Positions 1 through 8,343 of a stretch of DNA of 59,351 nucleotides are shown one piece after another; position 1 is the stretch's first letter, and every line of letters begins with the position of its first letter. This DNA is from an uncultured Eubacteriales bacterium (GTDB lineage: Bacteria > Bacillota > Clostridia > Oscillospirales > QAKW01), in NCBI GenBank assembly GCA_902492505.1, contig CABULU010000004.1:1-59351 (forward strand), read 5' to 3'. The notes beneath the pieces are model-generated. The model was not told where the DNA came from and did not search any database. It was given only the letters and a program-made list of their open reading frames with translations. A program made the translations under genes and the position numbers.

Positions 1-145
1 TGTATCCGACAATAACTTTCTGCTCCTCAAGACGCTTTATTGTAGCGTCAAGCTCGTCACGCGTACACTTCAGCGCTTTTGCAAGATGTTCCCTGTCTGC
101 AAACGCGTTCTTTTCAAGTGCGGCAAGCAATCTTTTTTCATTCAT
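1..145 (-). CDS. Lrp/AsnC-type transcriptional regulator, N-terminal part (cut by window edge)
   Basis: Only the first 48 codons are present; the gene runs off the left edge. The ATG at 145-143 is preceded by GGAG at 160-157, and the more upstream ATG (156-154) hits a stop at once. The translation starts MNEKRLLAALEKN and continues as a small winged-helix reading ...LAKALKCTRDELD... up to ...KVIVGY. That is the usual N-terminal helix-turn-helix of short Lrp/AsnC regulators, in which the wing ends in I-x-GY. The effector domain is not visible, so the ligand is unknown. The gene diverges from the ACT-domain/ATPase run on the other strand. Confidence 0.7.
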   Translation of the reverse strand, partial: MNEKRLLAALEKNAFADREHLAKALKCTRDELDATIKRLEEQKVIVGY

Positions 146-273
146 CTGCACTGCATCTCCTTTTGATTTTCAAAAACAAATATATGTATCATATTTTAAC
201 ACATTTTAGAAAAGTTGCAACAAAAAATAAAAATATATTGATTTTTAATAAAATGGTGATAAAATGTGTAACG

Positions 274-279
274 TATAAT
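274..279 (+). promoter_or_regulatory. Candidate -10 box (TATAAT) for the ACT/PFL/V-ATPase run
   Basis: A perfect TATAAT lies 31 bases upstream of the ACT-domain start. No good -35 hexamer is present at 16-18 bases spacing, so this is a weak call resting on the -10 alone. It is the only obvious promoter-like element in the 165-base gap between the divergent genes. Confidence 0.35.
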
Positions 280-310
280 ACATATGAGAATCAAGAACAA
301 GGAGCAGATT

Positions 311-580
311 ATGAGATTAGTTATAACAGTTGTCGGAAAAGACCGTGTCGGCATCGTATCTGACATCGCATCTATTTGCAAGGAGTTGCACGTCAATATA
401 ATGGACATTACCCAAAAGGTCTTTGACGATATGTTCGCAATGGTCATGCTGGCGCAAATGACAGAAAGCAGCGCACCGTTTGAAGCCATTGCCGACAGGC
501 TGGAAAAGTGCGGCGATGATGCCGGACTGAAAATACACACCATGCACGAGGATATTTTCAACTCGATGCACAGAATATAA
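311..580 (+). CDS. ACT domain-containing protein (UPF0237 type)
   Basis: This is an 89-residue single ACT domain. It opens MRLVITVVGKDRVGIVS, the first beta strand and glycine-containing turn typical of UPF0237 proteins and of glycine-cleavage-repressor-like ACT domains. ACT domains bind amino acids or similar small ligands; no catalytic domain is attached. The start at 311 is chosen over the in-frame codon at 284 because GGAG (301-304) lies just before it and the family begins at this Met. The gene ends 11 bases before the PFL gene. ACT plus PFL is a conserved gene pair in Firmicutes, suggesting they work together, but the partner reaction is unknown. Confidence 0.88.
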   Translation: MRLVITVVGKDRVGIVSDIASICKELHVNIMDITQKVFDDMFAMVMLAQMTESSAPFEAIADRLEKCGDDAGLKIHTMHEDIFNSMHRI

Positions 581-591
581 GGGAGGCGCAC

Positions 592-1950
592 ATGCTGGAA
601 ATTAATGATATTCTTGAAACTATCAGCATGATAGACAAGCAGCACCTTGATATCCGCACCGTCACGATGGGTATTTCCCTGTTCGACTGCGTATCGGAGG
701 ACGCGGGACGGCTGTGCGACAACATTTATGATAAGATAACGCGGCTTGCCGGAAGCCTTGTACAGACAGGTGAGGATATTTCAAGGCAATACGGCATTCC
801 AATAATACACAAGCGCGTTGCAGTGACACCCGTCTCGCTGGTTGCGCGCGGCATGAGCCCGGACGATATGGTAAAAATCGCAAAAACTCTGGATCGTGCG
901 GCGGACAGCTGCGGAGTTAATTTTATAGGCGGATACAGTGCGCTTGTACATAAGGGAATGACCGCCGGCGAACAAAGTCTTATAGAATCGATCCCGCAGG
1001 CGCTGACAGAGACAACCAGCGTTTGCTCATCCGTAAACGTCGCCACAACAAAAGCCGGGATAAATCTTGATGCCGTCGGGCTTATGGGAAACATTATAAA
1101 AAAGACAGCATATCTTACGAGAGATGACGGTTCAATCGGCTGCGCCAAGCTTGTTGTATTTGCCAACGTACCGGAGGACAATCCATTTATGGCAGGTGCG
1201 TTTCACGGAGTGGGTGAAGGCGACTGCGTTATAAACGTAGGCGTTTCGGGACCGGGTGTTGTGAGTCATGCGCTCAAGAAAGCACCAGGCGCAAATATAA
1301 CGGAAATCGCAGATATAATAAAGAAAACCGCATTCAAAATAACAAGAATGGGACAGCTTGTGGCGGCGGAAGCTTCACGCAGACTGAATGTGCCGTTCGG
1401 AATTGTCGACCTCTCGCTCGCACCGACTCCCGCAATAGGAGACTCAGTTGCACATATACTTGAGGAAATAGGTCTTGAACGCTGCGGCACGCACGGTACA
1501 ACCGCGTGTCTTGCACTGCTTAATGACGCCGTTAAAAAGGGCGGGGCCATGGCGTCCTCGCACGTCGGCGGTCTGTCGGGCGCGTTTATCCCGGTGTCGG
1601 AGGACGCAGGTATGATAGACGCCGCAAAATGCGGTACGCTCACCCTTGACAAGTTAGAGGCGATGACGGCTGTATGCTCTGTCGGTCTTGATATGATAGC
1701 AGTTCCCGGAGACACATCTGCACGAACAATATCGGCTATTATCGCCGATGAAATCAGCATCGGCGTAATCAACAACAAAACTACCGCCGTACGTCTTATT
1801 CCGGCATACGGGAAAAAGGTCGGCGACGAGGTTTCGTTCGGAGGGCTGCTGGGCAGTGCGCCCGTCATGCCTGTCCACAGCGAAAGCTCTGAAAAATTCA
1901 TCTCACGCGGCGGCAGAATTCCCGCGCCGCAGAACGCATTGAGAAATTAG
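592..1950 (+). CDS. PFL family protein (UPF0210/DUF711)
   Basis: The 452-residue protein has the normal full length for the family. It opens MLEINDILETISMID and contains the conserved LDIRTVTMGISLFDC segment and glycine-rich stretches (FHGVGEGDCVINVGVSGPGV) known from this glycyl-radical-enzyme-like fold. Despite the name, the biochemical activity is not established and I see no obvious glycyl-radical loop. A GGGAGG ribosome binding site sits directly upstream. The gene follows the ACT gene and precedes the ATPase stalk gene by 10 bases, so it is probably cotranscribed with both. Confidence 0.88.
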   Translation: MLEINDILETISMIDKQHLDIRTVTMGISLFDCVSEDAGRLCDNIYDKITRLAGSLVQTGEDISRQYGIPIIHKRVAVTPVSLVARGMSPDDMVKIAKTLDRAADSCGVNFIGGYSALVHKGMTAGEQSLIESIPQALTETTSVCSSVNVATTKAGINLDAVGLMGNIIKKTAYLTRDDGSIGCAKLVVFANVPEDNPFMAGAFHGVGEGDCVINVGVSGPGVVSHALKKAPGANITEIADIIKKTAFKITRMGQLVAAEASRRLNVPFGIVDLSLAPTPAIGDSVAHILEEIGLERCGTHGTTACLALLNDAVKKGGAMASSHVGGLSGAFIPVSEDAGMIDAAKCGTLTLDKLEAMTAVCSVGLDMIAVPGDTSARTISAIIADEISIGVINNKTTAVRLIPAYGKKVGDEVSFGGLLGSAPVMPVHSESSEKFISRGGRIPAPQNALRN

Positions 1951-1960
1951 GTGAAAAGCA

Positions 1961-2272
1961 TTGGAAAAGATACTTAAAATTGCGCTTGACGCCGAGCAAA
2001 AGGCGCAGAATATCGTGGCACGGGCGCAAGCCGAAAAGGCACGCTGTGATAAAAGTATCGCCCAGTTGGGAAGAATACGCGACGAGTACATCGAAAAAGC
2101 CAAGGCATCGGTTTCGGAATTTGAAAATGCTGAACGTCAAAAGGCGCAGAATCTCTGCAATCAATGCGACTCAGAGCTTGCAAAAAGCATGAAAAAGCTC
2201 GAAAGTCTCTATGAATCCGACGGCGGGCAATGGGTGGACAAAATGTACCGTCAGATAACGAAAAAGCTATGA
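1961..2272 (+). CDS. V-type ATPase peripheral-stalk subunit (G/H-like)
   Basis: A 103-residue, Ala/Lys/Glu-rich, almost entirely helical and coiled-coil protein with no hydrophobic segment, as expected for the small stalk partner that pairs with subunit E in A/V-type ATPases. It starts at TTG (1961) behind AGGTG; there is no ATG in a suitable place. Its stop overlaps the ATG of subunit C (ATGA, 2269-2272), which implies translational coupling. Sequence conservation in this subunit is poor, so the call rests on composition and on its position as first gene of the ATPase cluster. Confidence 0.72.
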   Translation: MEKILKIALDAEQKAQNIVARAQAEKARCDKSIAQLGRIRDEYIEKAKASVSEFENAERQKAQNLCNQCDSELAKSMKKLESLYESDGGQWVDKMYRQITKKL

Positions 2273-3324
2273 ACTGCGCTGTCATCACAAAGGCTAAAGC
2301 AATGTACGGCAAGCGGTTTACCAATGCGGACTATCTTCGGCTGAGCGCCTGCCGGACGGTGGAGGAGTGTGCCGTATTACTGAAATCGCATCCCGCGTAC
2401 GAGCATGCATTTGCAGGTGCCGACCTGAGAGGAATACGCCGTTCACGCATTGAAATGCTTTTAAAAAGAGAATATTGTCTTGAATTTGACCGTCTGATTA
2501 AAGGTCTGTCCGAAAAAGACAGCGAGCTCACACGCAAATTTATAGGAACCTATGAACTCGATTTCATAATGTGGGCACTGAGAAACGCAGGTTCGGACTT
2601 CCCCGAAAAAGCTTCATATGCGCTGCTGTACGAACCTTTAATTCGCAAGTACTCAAATACGAATTTCGATATGCTGATAAACGCACAGGATTTGCGCCAA
2701 ATTAGCAGAGCACTGCGCGGCAGTTACAAAACAACCGTCGAAAAAGCGGCAACAGGAGGAAAGTCAGACTACCTCTTTGTTGAAAATGAAATGTGGAAAT
2801 CATATTATCTTGAGCTGTCGCAACATATAAAAAAGCACTTCAAAAAAGACGATATCGAAACGCTTTTTGGATGCAGCATTGACCTGCACAATATCATGCG
2901 CATTTTCAGACTGCGGGTATATTTCGACTATAAGGCTGACGAAATAATTCCGTTTATAATACGTCCGTCTTACAGATTGACTGACAGCATGATTTCTGAG
3001 CTTTGCTCTTCAAACGGAATAAAAGAGTTTATGTCCCTGCTGAAAAATACGCCGTACAGACGGCTTGCAGCAGCAGATTCAGGCACTTCACTCGAAACAC
3101 TGTCTATGGAATTTTTAAGTGATAAAGCGGGCAAGGTTCTTCACTTTTCCAAAAGTGCGCCCGCCGTCATATACGCATATATGATTTATAAAAACTATGA
3201 AACTGACAAAATCAAAATAATAATTGAATCAATACGATACAATCTGAACAGGGAGATGATAGATAGCTATGTCGGTACAAAAGCTAAAGCTAATCAGTCT
3301 TATCGGTCCGGCAGAGAGATTTGA
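2269..3324 (+). CDS. ntpC: V-type ATPase subunit C (central-stalk cap, d-like)
   Basis: A 351-residue soluble helical protein of the V-type ATPase C/AC39 (d) family, which seats the central stalk on the membrane c-ring. The chosen start is the ATG in the ATGA overlap with the stalk gene; the longer in-frame version from 2230 would overlap the preceding gene by 43 bases. The N-terminal segment MNCAVITKAKAMYGKRFT matches the family opening, and the body contains the repeated YEPL...YYDxxN-like helices. Its 3' end overlaps subunit I by 56 bases, an unusually long overlap for this operon. Confidence 0.85.
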   Translation: MNCAVITKAKAMYGKRFTNADYLRLSACRTVEECAVLLKSHPAYEHAFAGADLRGIRRSRIEMLLKREYCLEFDRLIKGLSEKDSELTRKFIGTYELDFIMWALRNAGSDFPEKASYALLYEPLIRKYSNTNFDMLINAQDLRQISRALRGSYKTTVEKAATGGKSDYLFVENEMWKSYYLELSQHIKKHFKKDDIETLFGCSIDLHNIMRIFRLRVYFDYKADEIIPFIIRPSYRLTDSMISELCSSNGIKEFMSLLKNTPYRRLAAADSGTSLETLSMEFLSDKAGKVLHFSKSAPAVIYAYMIYKNYETDKIKIIIESIRYNLNREMIDSYVGTKAKANQSYRSGREI

Positions 3325-5158
3325 CGACATTGCAAAATGCTGTCTTACCTCGGAATGCTTTCAGCCGATACGGGCGACAAAGCTGACCACCGGCGTCAAA
3401 AATCTGCTTCCGTTTGAAACGGGAAATCCGTACTCCGAGCTTTTGGAAGAAATAGTTTCGGTAATGGAGCTTGCGGGTATTCCGAAGGAGCAGGTGCAAA
3501 TTACAGATTACGACCCGGATATCGATAAGCAGTCTGCTCGGGTGGACGCTTTTTCCGCACGGCTGAGCGATATCACGGAAAAGATAGCTCAGACGGAAAA
3601 GGAAATTTCCGAAAACGAGTATACGATAAAACAACTGACGCCTCTTATTGAGCTGGATGTTGAGTTCGACAGACTGTTTTCAATGGAATATGTTGATGTA
3701 AGATTCGGGAAAATGCCGCTCACATCTTATAATAACATGATTTTCTTTGATTCAGACACGGCGCTGTCGTTTGTGCCTCTAAACCGTGATAAGGAATATG
3801 TCTGGGGAATCGCGCTGACGCCCGCAAGCCAAAAGGCAACTGCGGACGCAGTATTGTCTTCACTGTATTTTGAGCGCATTTACATTTCGGAAAAGATACA
3901 TCATACGCCGAGAGAATCGCTCGAGCAGTTAAAACAAAACAACGCGCAGCTCTGCACAGCACTCGATGAGCTGAAAAAGTCAAGGCAGGAAATGACAACG
4001 CTATATCAAAGTGATCTTGTCAAGGCTTATTCAAAATACAACTTTTTATCAAAGTGCCACGATCTTCGTCAGTACGCAATGCGAAGCAGCAGCGAATTTT
4101 ACCTCTCCGGCTGGATTCCCGAACGCGCACTGCCTAAATTCAAAAAGTACATTTCTGACGACTACGACGTCAATCTCATAATAGAAGATCCGAAAGAGGT
4201 TCGTTTTGAAACCCCGCCCACAAAAATTAAAAACCCGTGGGGCGTACGTTTTTTTGAAATGTTTACAGAAATGTACGGTCTGCCCGGATACAACGAGCTT
4301 GACCCGACACCTCTTGTCGCACTGACGTATACGATATTTTTCGGAATTATGTTCGGCGACCTCGGTCAGGGGATTGTGCTTATGCTCGGCGGAATTTTAG
4401 CATGGAAAATCAAGAAAATGAAGCTCGGACGCATAATTGCCGTTATCGGTGCATCCAGCGCCGTATGCGGGCTGTTCTACGGAAGCGTATTCGGCAACGA
4501 AGAAATTATTCCCGGATTTTCCGTCCTGCACGGTTCAAATACGCTGTTTATACTTCTGTTTGCGGCAGGCTTCGGAGTAGTCCTGATTGGCGTGGCAATG
4601 ATTTTGAATATTATTAACGGCATCCGCCAGCGCGACCCCAAAAAGTTTCTGTTTTCACCTAACGGCATTTGCGGATTTGTTTTCTTTTTCGGAAATGTAG
4701 CAGCCGCATTGCTGACATTATTAACGGAAATCAGGCTTTACAGCCCTATTTATATTGTACTGACAACGGCAGTGCCGCTCCTGATGATATTTCTCGGAAC
4801 ACCGCTTACAAAGCTTATACAACGTAAGGAAGGCGCTCTCAAACAAAAATGGGGCGAGTATATCACCGAAAATATATTTGAGCTTTTTGAGGTCATGCTC
4901 TCATTTCTGTCCAATGTTATATCCTATGTACGTATAGGTGCGTTCGCAGTCAGCCATGCAGGTATGATGCTTGTTGTCACCGCAATGGCTTCCATGCTCG
5001 GCGGCGCCGGTGAAATTGTCGTTTTGATATTCGGCAACATTTTTGTCATATGCCTTGAGGGGCTTATTGTTGGAATTCAGTGCTTAAGGCTGCAATTCTA
5101 CGAATTTTTCTCGCGATTTTATGCAGGCAACGGGCAGCCGTTCAAGCCTTTTGCTTAA
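3269..5158 (+). CDS. ntpI: V-type ATPase subunit I (a-like membrane subunit)
   Basis: 629 residues. The N-terminal half (about 1-330) is the cytosolic dumbbell with coiled coils; the C-terminal half has about seven or eight membrane spans. The span around residues 350-375 contains TIFFGIMFGDLGQG, a family signature. A later helix holds SYVRIGAFAVSHAG, where the conserved Arg faces the ion-binding Glu of the c-ring. The start has GGGAG at 3251-3255. It forms the ion half-channels and stator. Neighbours on both sides are ATPase subunits. Confidence 0.93.
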   Translation: MSVQKLKLISLIGPAERFDDIAKCCLTSECFQPIRATKLTTGVKNLLPFETGNPYSELLEEIVSVMELAGIPKEQVQITDYDPDIDKQSARVDAFSARLSDITEKIAQTEKEISENEYTIKQLTPLIELDVEFDRLFSMEYVDVRFGKMPLTSYNNMIFFDSDTALSFVPLNRDKEYVWGIALTPASQKATADAVLSSLYFERIYISEKIHHTPRESLEQLKQNNAQLCTALDELKKSRQEMTTLYQSDLVKAYSKYNFLSKCHDLRQYAMRSSSEFYLSGWIPERALPKFKKYISDDYDVNLIIEDPKEVRFETPPTKIKNPWGVRFFEMFTEMYGLPGYNELDPTPLVALTYTIFFGIMFGDLGQGIVLMLGGILAWKIKKMKLGRIIAVIGASSAVCGLFYGSVFGNEEIIPGFSVLHGSNTLFILLFAAGFGVVLIGVAMILNIINGIRQRDPKKFLFSPNGICGFVFFFGNVAAALLTLLTEIRLYSPIYIVLTTAVPLLMIFLGTPLTKLIQRKEGALKQKWGEYITENIFELFEVMLSFLSNVISYVRIGAFAVSHAGMMLVVTAMASMLGGAGEIVVLIFGNIFVICLEGLIVGIQCLRLQFYEFFSRFYAGNGQPFKPFA

Positions 5159-5183
5159 TTTAAACAGATAGGAGATAATTATC

Positions 5184-5621
5184 ATGATTTACGCTATAAT
5201 TGCAGTAACAGTTCTGTTTTTACTTGTTCTTTCACCTATGTTCTCGGTTTTTTCGGGGAAACTTACCGGAAAACGCGCCAAGCGCCGTCTGACATATAAT
5301 CTGTGCGGCTTCGGCGTTGTAATGCTCGCCGGGCTGTTTATGCCGGCTTTTGCTCTTGCAGCACCAGCCGAAACGGCAGATGCCGTGACAACAGCCGTAG
5401 GAATTACCGACGCCGCAATAAAAGCAATTGCCGCGGCAGCGGCGGTAGGCCTTGCGGGAATCGGCGGCGGACTTGCAGTCGGCCCGGCTGCTTCAGCAGC
5501 TATCGGAGCAATGGCGGAGGACTCCTCCACCTTCGGTAAATCGCTTATCTTTGTCGCTCTGGGTGAAGGTATAGCCATCTACGGACTGCTTGTATCGTTT
5601 CTCATCCTGTTTGTACTTTAA
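5184..5621 (+). CDS. ntpK: V-type ATPase subunit K (c-ring proteolipid)
   Basis: A 145-residue very hydrophobic protein. The last 75 residues form one helical hairpin with the Gly/Ala-rich first helix (GLAGIGGGLAVGPAASAA) and a second helix carrying the ion-binding Glu at residue 128 (ALGEGIAIYG). The N-terminal half has two more hydrophobic segments (about 1-22 and 40-60) without a second ion-site carboxylate, so each subunit probably supplies one ion site. The sequence around the Glu does not by itself settle whether H+ or Na+ is carried. A good AGGAG site precedes the ATG. Confidence 0.92.
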   Translation: MIYAIIAVTVLFLLVLSPMFSVFSGKLTGKRAKRRLTYNLCGFGVVMLAGLFMPAFALAAPAETADAVTTAVGITDAAIKAIAAAAAVGLAGIGGGLAVGPAASAAIGAMAEDSSTFGKSLIFVALGEGIAIYGLLVSFLILFVL

Positions 5622-5626
5622 TACTT

Positions 5627-5935
5627 ATGAAAATGTATGTTATTTCCGACAATATCGACACGCTCATCGGTCTTCGCATGACGGGTGCCGATGGAATTGT
5701 CGTACACAGCGAAGAAGAAGTAAAAAAAGCGCTCGACAGGGTTCTTGACCGCAAGGATATCGGAATACTGCTGATAAACGGCGCTTTAGCTTCGCTCTGC
5801 CGCGAACGCATTGACGACATAAAAACAAACAAGTCTCAGCCCCTGCTGGTGGAAATACCCGACAGGCACGGAAACGGAAGAGACGAAAATGCTATCGCGG
5901 AGTATATCCGTACTGCTGTGGGAATTAAAATTTAG
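5627..5935 (+). CDS. ntpG: V-type ATPase subunit F (central stalk)
   Basis: 102 residues with the small Rossmann-like fold typical of subunit F: MKMYVISDNIDTLIGLRMTG at the N-terminus, GILLING in the central strand, and LLVEIPDRHG late. In archaea-like ATPases it binds the D rotor subunit and modulates hydrolysis. It starts 5 bases after the K stop and ends 10 bases before subunit E. The Enterococcus naming is ntpG; other genomes use subunit F. Confidence 0.9.
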   Translation: MKMYVISDNIDTLIGLRMTGADGIVVHSEEEVKKALDRVLDRKDIGILLINGALASLCRERIDDIKTNKSQPLLVEIPDRHGNGRDENAIAEYIRTAVGIKI

Positions 5936-5945
5936 AGGTGTTTTT

Positions 5946-6563
5946 ATGCTTCAAAACGATATGAACAAAGCGTATCAGACGGCGCTTAACCTTGAACGCA
6001 CCGTTATTGACGACGCTGAAAAAAAAGCCGAAAGTATCATATTCAAGGCGCATGAGGAGGAAAAAGAGGCAATCTCAGCCGCTACCGAAAATGCAAAACA
6101 TGACGCCGAGCAGTATGAACAAAGGCAGCGCGCTGAAATACTTGCAAAATACAGCAATATGGTTACCGAGTATACTGCAAACTGCCGCACGCAGCTTTTA
6201 AAAAAGCGCACGGAAATTCAGGAAGCCGTGTTCGGCAGGCTGCGCGAAAGAATAGTAGAATTTACAGCCTCCGACGAATATGCGGAATTTTTGAAAAGCA
6301 CTCTTGTTTCTCTTAAAGACAAAGAGCTTTCGGACAAATCGGGCAGACTGGAAATTATCGCATCAAAAAATCCTGCCGATAAAACCACGGCTCTTGAAAT
6401 TTTTCCCGATGCCGAAATAACAATATCCGACGGTACCCGTCTGGGCGGCTTTATTGTAAAGGATATTGAGAACGGCGTAATGTACGACTTAACTCTGGAC
6501 AGCAGCCTTGAGCTTAAAAAATCGGACTTTCCCTCGATTTCCGGACTTAAAATTTCCGATTGA
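5946..6563 (+). CDS. ntpE: V-type ATPase subunit E (peripheral stalk)
   Basis: A 205-residue protein with a long charged N-terminal coiled coil rich in Ala, Glu and Lys (about 1-100) and a globular C-terminal domain containing DGTRLGGFIVKD, the hallmark of subunit E. It forms the peripheral stalk with the small G/H-like protein. The start at 5946 is preferred because GAGGTG lies directly upstream; the in-frame start at 5889 would lie inside subunit F and encode an unrelated leader. Confidence 0.88.
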   Translation: MLQNDMNKAYQTALNLERTVIDDAEKKAESIIFKAHEEEKEAISAATENAKHDAEQYEQRQRAEILAKYSNMVTEYTANCRTQLLKKRTEIQEAVFGRLRERIVEFTASDEYAEFLKSTLVSLKDKELSDKSGRLEIIASKNPADKTTALEIFPDAEITISDGTRLGGFIVKDIENGVMYDLTLDSSLELKKSDFPSISGLKISD

Positions 6564-6585
6564 GTCAGATTAAGGAGAAATATAA

Positions 6586-8343
6586 ATGGATGTAATTTAC
6601 AGTATAAACGGTCCCGTCGTCACCGTTAAAAATTCAAAGAGTTTTGCTATGCTCGAAATGGTGTACGTCGGAAACCTCCGCCTTATAGGAGAGGTTATCA
6701 TGCTGTCACAGCAGCAGACCACAATACAGGTATACGAGGACACGTCGGGCCTTTCGATCGGCGAGCCGGTGACGGGAAGCGGCGGTCCGCTTTGCGCTCT
6801 GCTCGGCCCCGGCATAATATCGAATATATTTGACGGTATAGAGCGTCCGCTGAAAGCACTCAATGAAAAATCAGGGGCGTTTTTGGACAGGGGCGTATCC
6901 TGCGACAACCTTGATACAGAACGCCTGTGGGACGTTAAAATTTCAGTAAGTGTCGGAGACAACGTAACGGAGGGACAAATATTTGCGCAGACGCCGGAAA
7001 ATGAAGGGATTATGCACAAGTCCATGATTCCTCCCGGTATCAGCGGCAGGGTGTTATCCGCCGTAAACGACGGCAGCTACAACATACTTACTCCGCTTAT
7101 CACTGTTGAAGACAAAAAAGGCATAAAGCATGAAATTTCCCTCGCTCAAAAATGGCCTATAAAATACGCGCGTCCGTCAAGCGCGCGCCTTTCGGCAAGT
7201 GAACCGCTTGTAACCGGTCAGCGCGTCATCGATACTCTCTTCCCGATAGCTAAGGGCGGTGCAGCGGCAGTGCCGGGAAGCTTCGGAACCGGTAAAACGA
7301 TGGTTCAGCACCAGATTGCAAAGTGGAGCGACGCGGACATTATCGTTTACATCGGCTGCGGCGAGCGCGGCAATGAAATGACACAGGTGCTTGAAGAATT
7401 TGCCGAGCTTCGCGATCCTAAAACAGGCAGGGCGCTTACCGAACGCACCGTTATGATCGCCAATACCTCTAATATGCCCGTTGCGGCACGCGAGGCTTCT
7501 ATTTACACCGGAGTGACACTTGCAGAATATTACCGTGATATGGGTTATCACGTAGCTATAATGGCTGACTCTACCTCGCGCTGGGCAGAGGCACTGCGTG
7601 AAATATCGGGCAGACTTGAGGAAATGCCGGCAGAAGAGGGCTTTCCCTCATACCTTCCCTCCAGACTGTCCCAATTTTATGAACGCGCAGGGTATGTGCA
7701 GACGCTTTCCGGACAAAAAGGCAGCGTCACGATTATAGGGGCCGTATCACCGCAGGGCGGTGATTTTTCCGAGCCTGTGACACAAAACACAAAGCGTTTT
7801 ATCCGCTGTTTTTGGGCACTGGACCGTGAGCTTGCATACTCGCGACATTATCCGGCAATCAACTGGATAACCAGCTATACGGAATACTTCGACGAGCTTC
7901 GAAAATGGTACGGGCAAAATGTCTGCGCAGACTTTGAAACGGTGCGGGGCAGGACAATCGGCATACTCCTTGAAGAAAACAGACTGATGGAAATTGTAAA
8001 GCTGATAGGCGAAGACGTACTGCCGGAGGATCAAAAGCTGATAATCGTCACAGCCAAAGCCATCCGTCAGGGGTTTTTGCAGCAAAATGCGATGCATGAC
8101 ATTGATACCTATGTTCCGATTGAAAAGCAGTATGATATGATGAAGCTAATTTTAGAGCTGTACGACAAAGCCGTTTTGCTTGTAAAACAAGGAATACCGC
8201 TGTCGCGCATAAATCAGACGGGAGTATTTGACGCCGTAATGCGTGTTAAGTTTGAAATCAAAAACGACGAGCTTGAAAAATTCGGACCACTTACCCGAGA
8301 GCTTTTAAACAAGCTCGAAAATCTCGAAGAAAGTTACAGGTGA
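6586..8343 (+). CDS. ntpA: V-type ATPase catalytic subunit A
   Basis: 585 residues, the normal length. The Walker A motif GSFGTGKT is at residues 231-238, preceded by the subunit A-specific insertion domain (about 115-185). The GERGNEM segment supplies the catalytic Glu. ATP is hydrolysed at the A/B interface. AAGGAG precedes the ATG. The stop overlaps the GTG start of subunit B (GTGA, 8340-8343). Nothing looks damaged. Confidence 0.97.
   Translation: MDVIYSINGPVVTVKNSKSFAMLEMVYVGNLRLIGEVIMLSQQQTTIQVYEDTSGLSIGEPVTGSGGPLCALLGPGIISNIFDGIERPLKALNEKSGAFLDRGVSCDNLDTERLWDVKISVSVGDNVTEGQIFAQTPENEGIMHKSMIPPGISGRVLSAVNDGSYNILTPLITVEDKKGIKHEISLAQKWPIKYARPSSARLSASEPLVTGQRVIDTLFPIAKGGAAAVPGSFGTGKTMVQHQIAKWSDADIIVYIGCGERGNEMTQVLEEFAELRDPKTGRALTERTVMIANTSNMPVAAREASIYTGVTLAEYYRDMGYHVAIMADSTSRWAEALREISGRLEEMPAEEGFPSYLPSRLSQFYERAGYVQTLSGQKGSVTIIGAVSPQGGDFSEPVTQNTKRFIRCFWALDRELAYSRHYPAINWITSYTEYFDELRKWYGQNVCADFETVRGRTIGILLEENRLMEIVKLIGEDVLPEDQKLIIVTAKAIRQGFLQQNAMHDIDTYVPIEKQYDMMKLILELYDKAVLLVKQGIPLSRINQTGVFDAVMRVKFEIKNDELEKFGPLTRELLNKLENLEESYR

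Noticed and set aside
196..645. 149-residue open frame antisense to the ACT and PFL genes
   Set aside because: It is antisense to two well supported genes, has no ribosome binding site and no family-like sequence.
5303..5539. Arg/Gly-rich open frame inside subunit K
   Set aside because: It is an out-of-frame shadow of the Ala/Gly-rich c-ring sequence.
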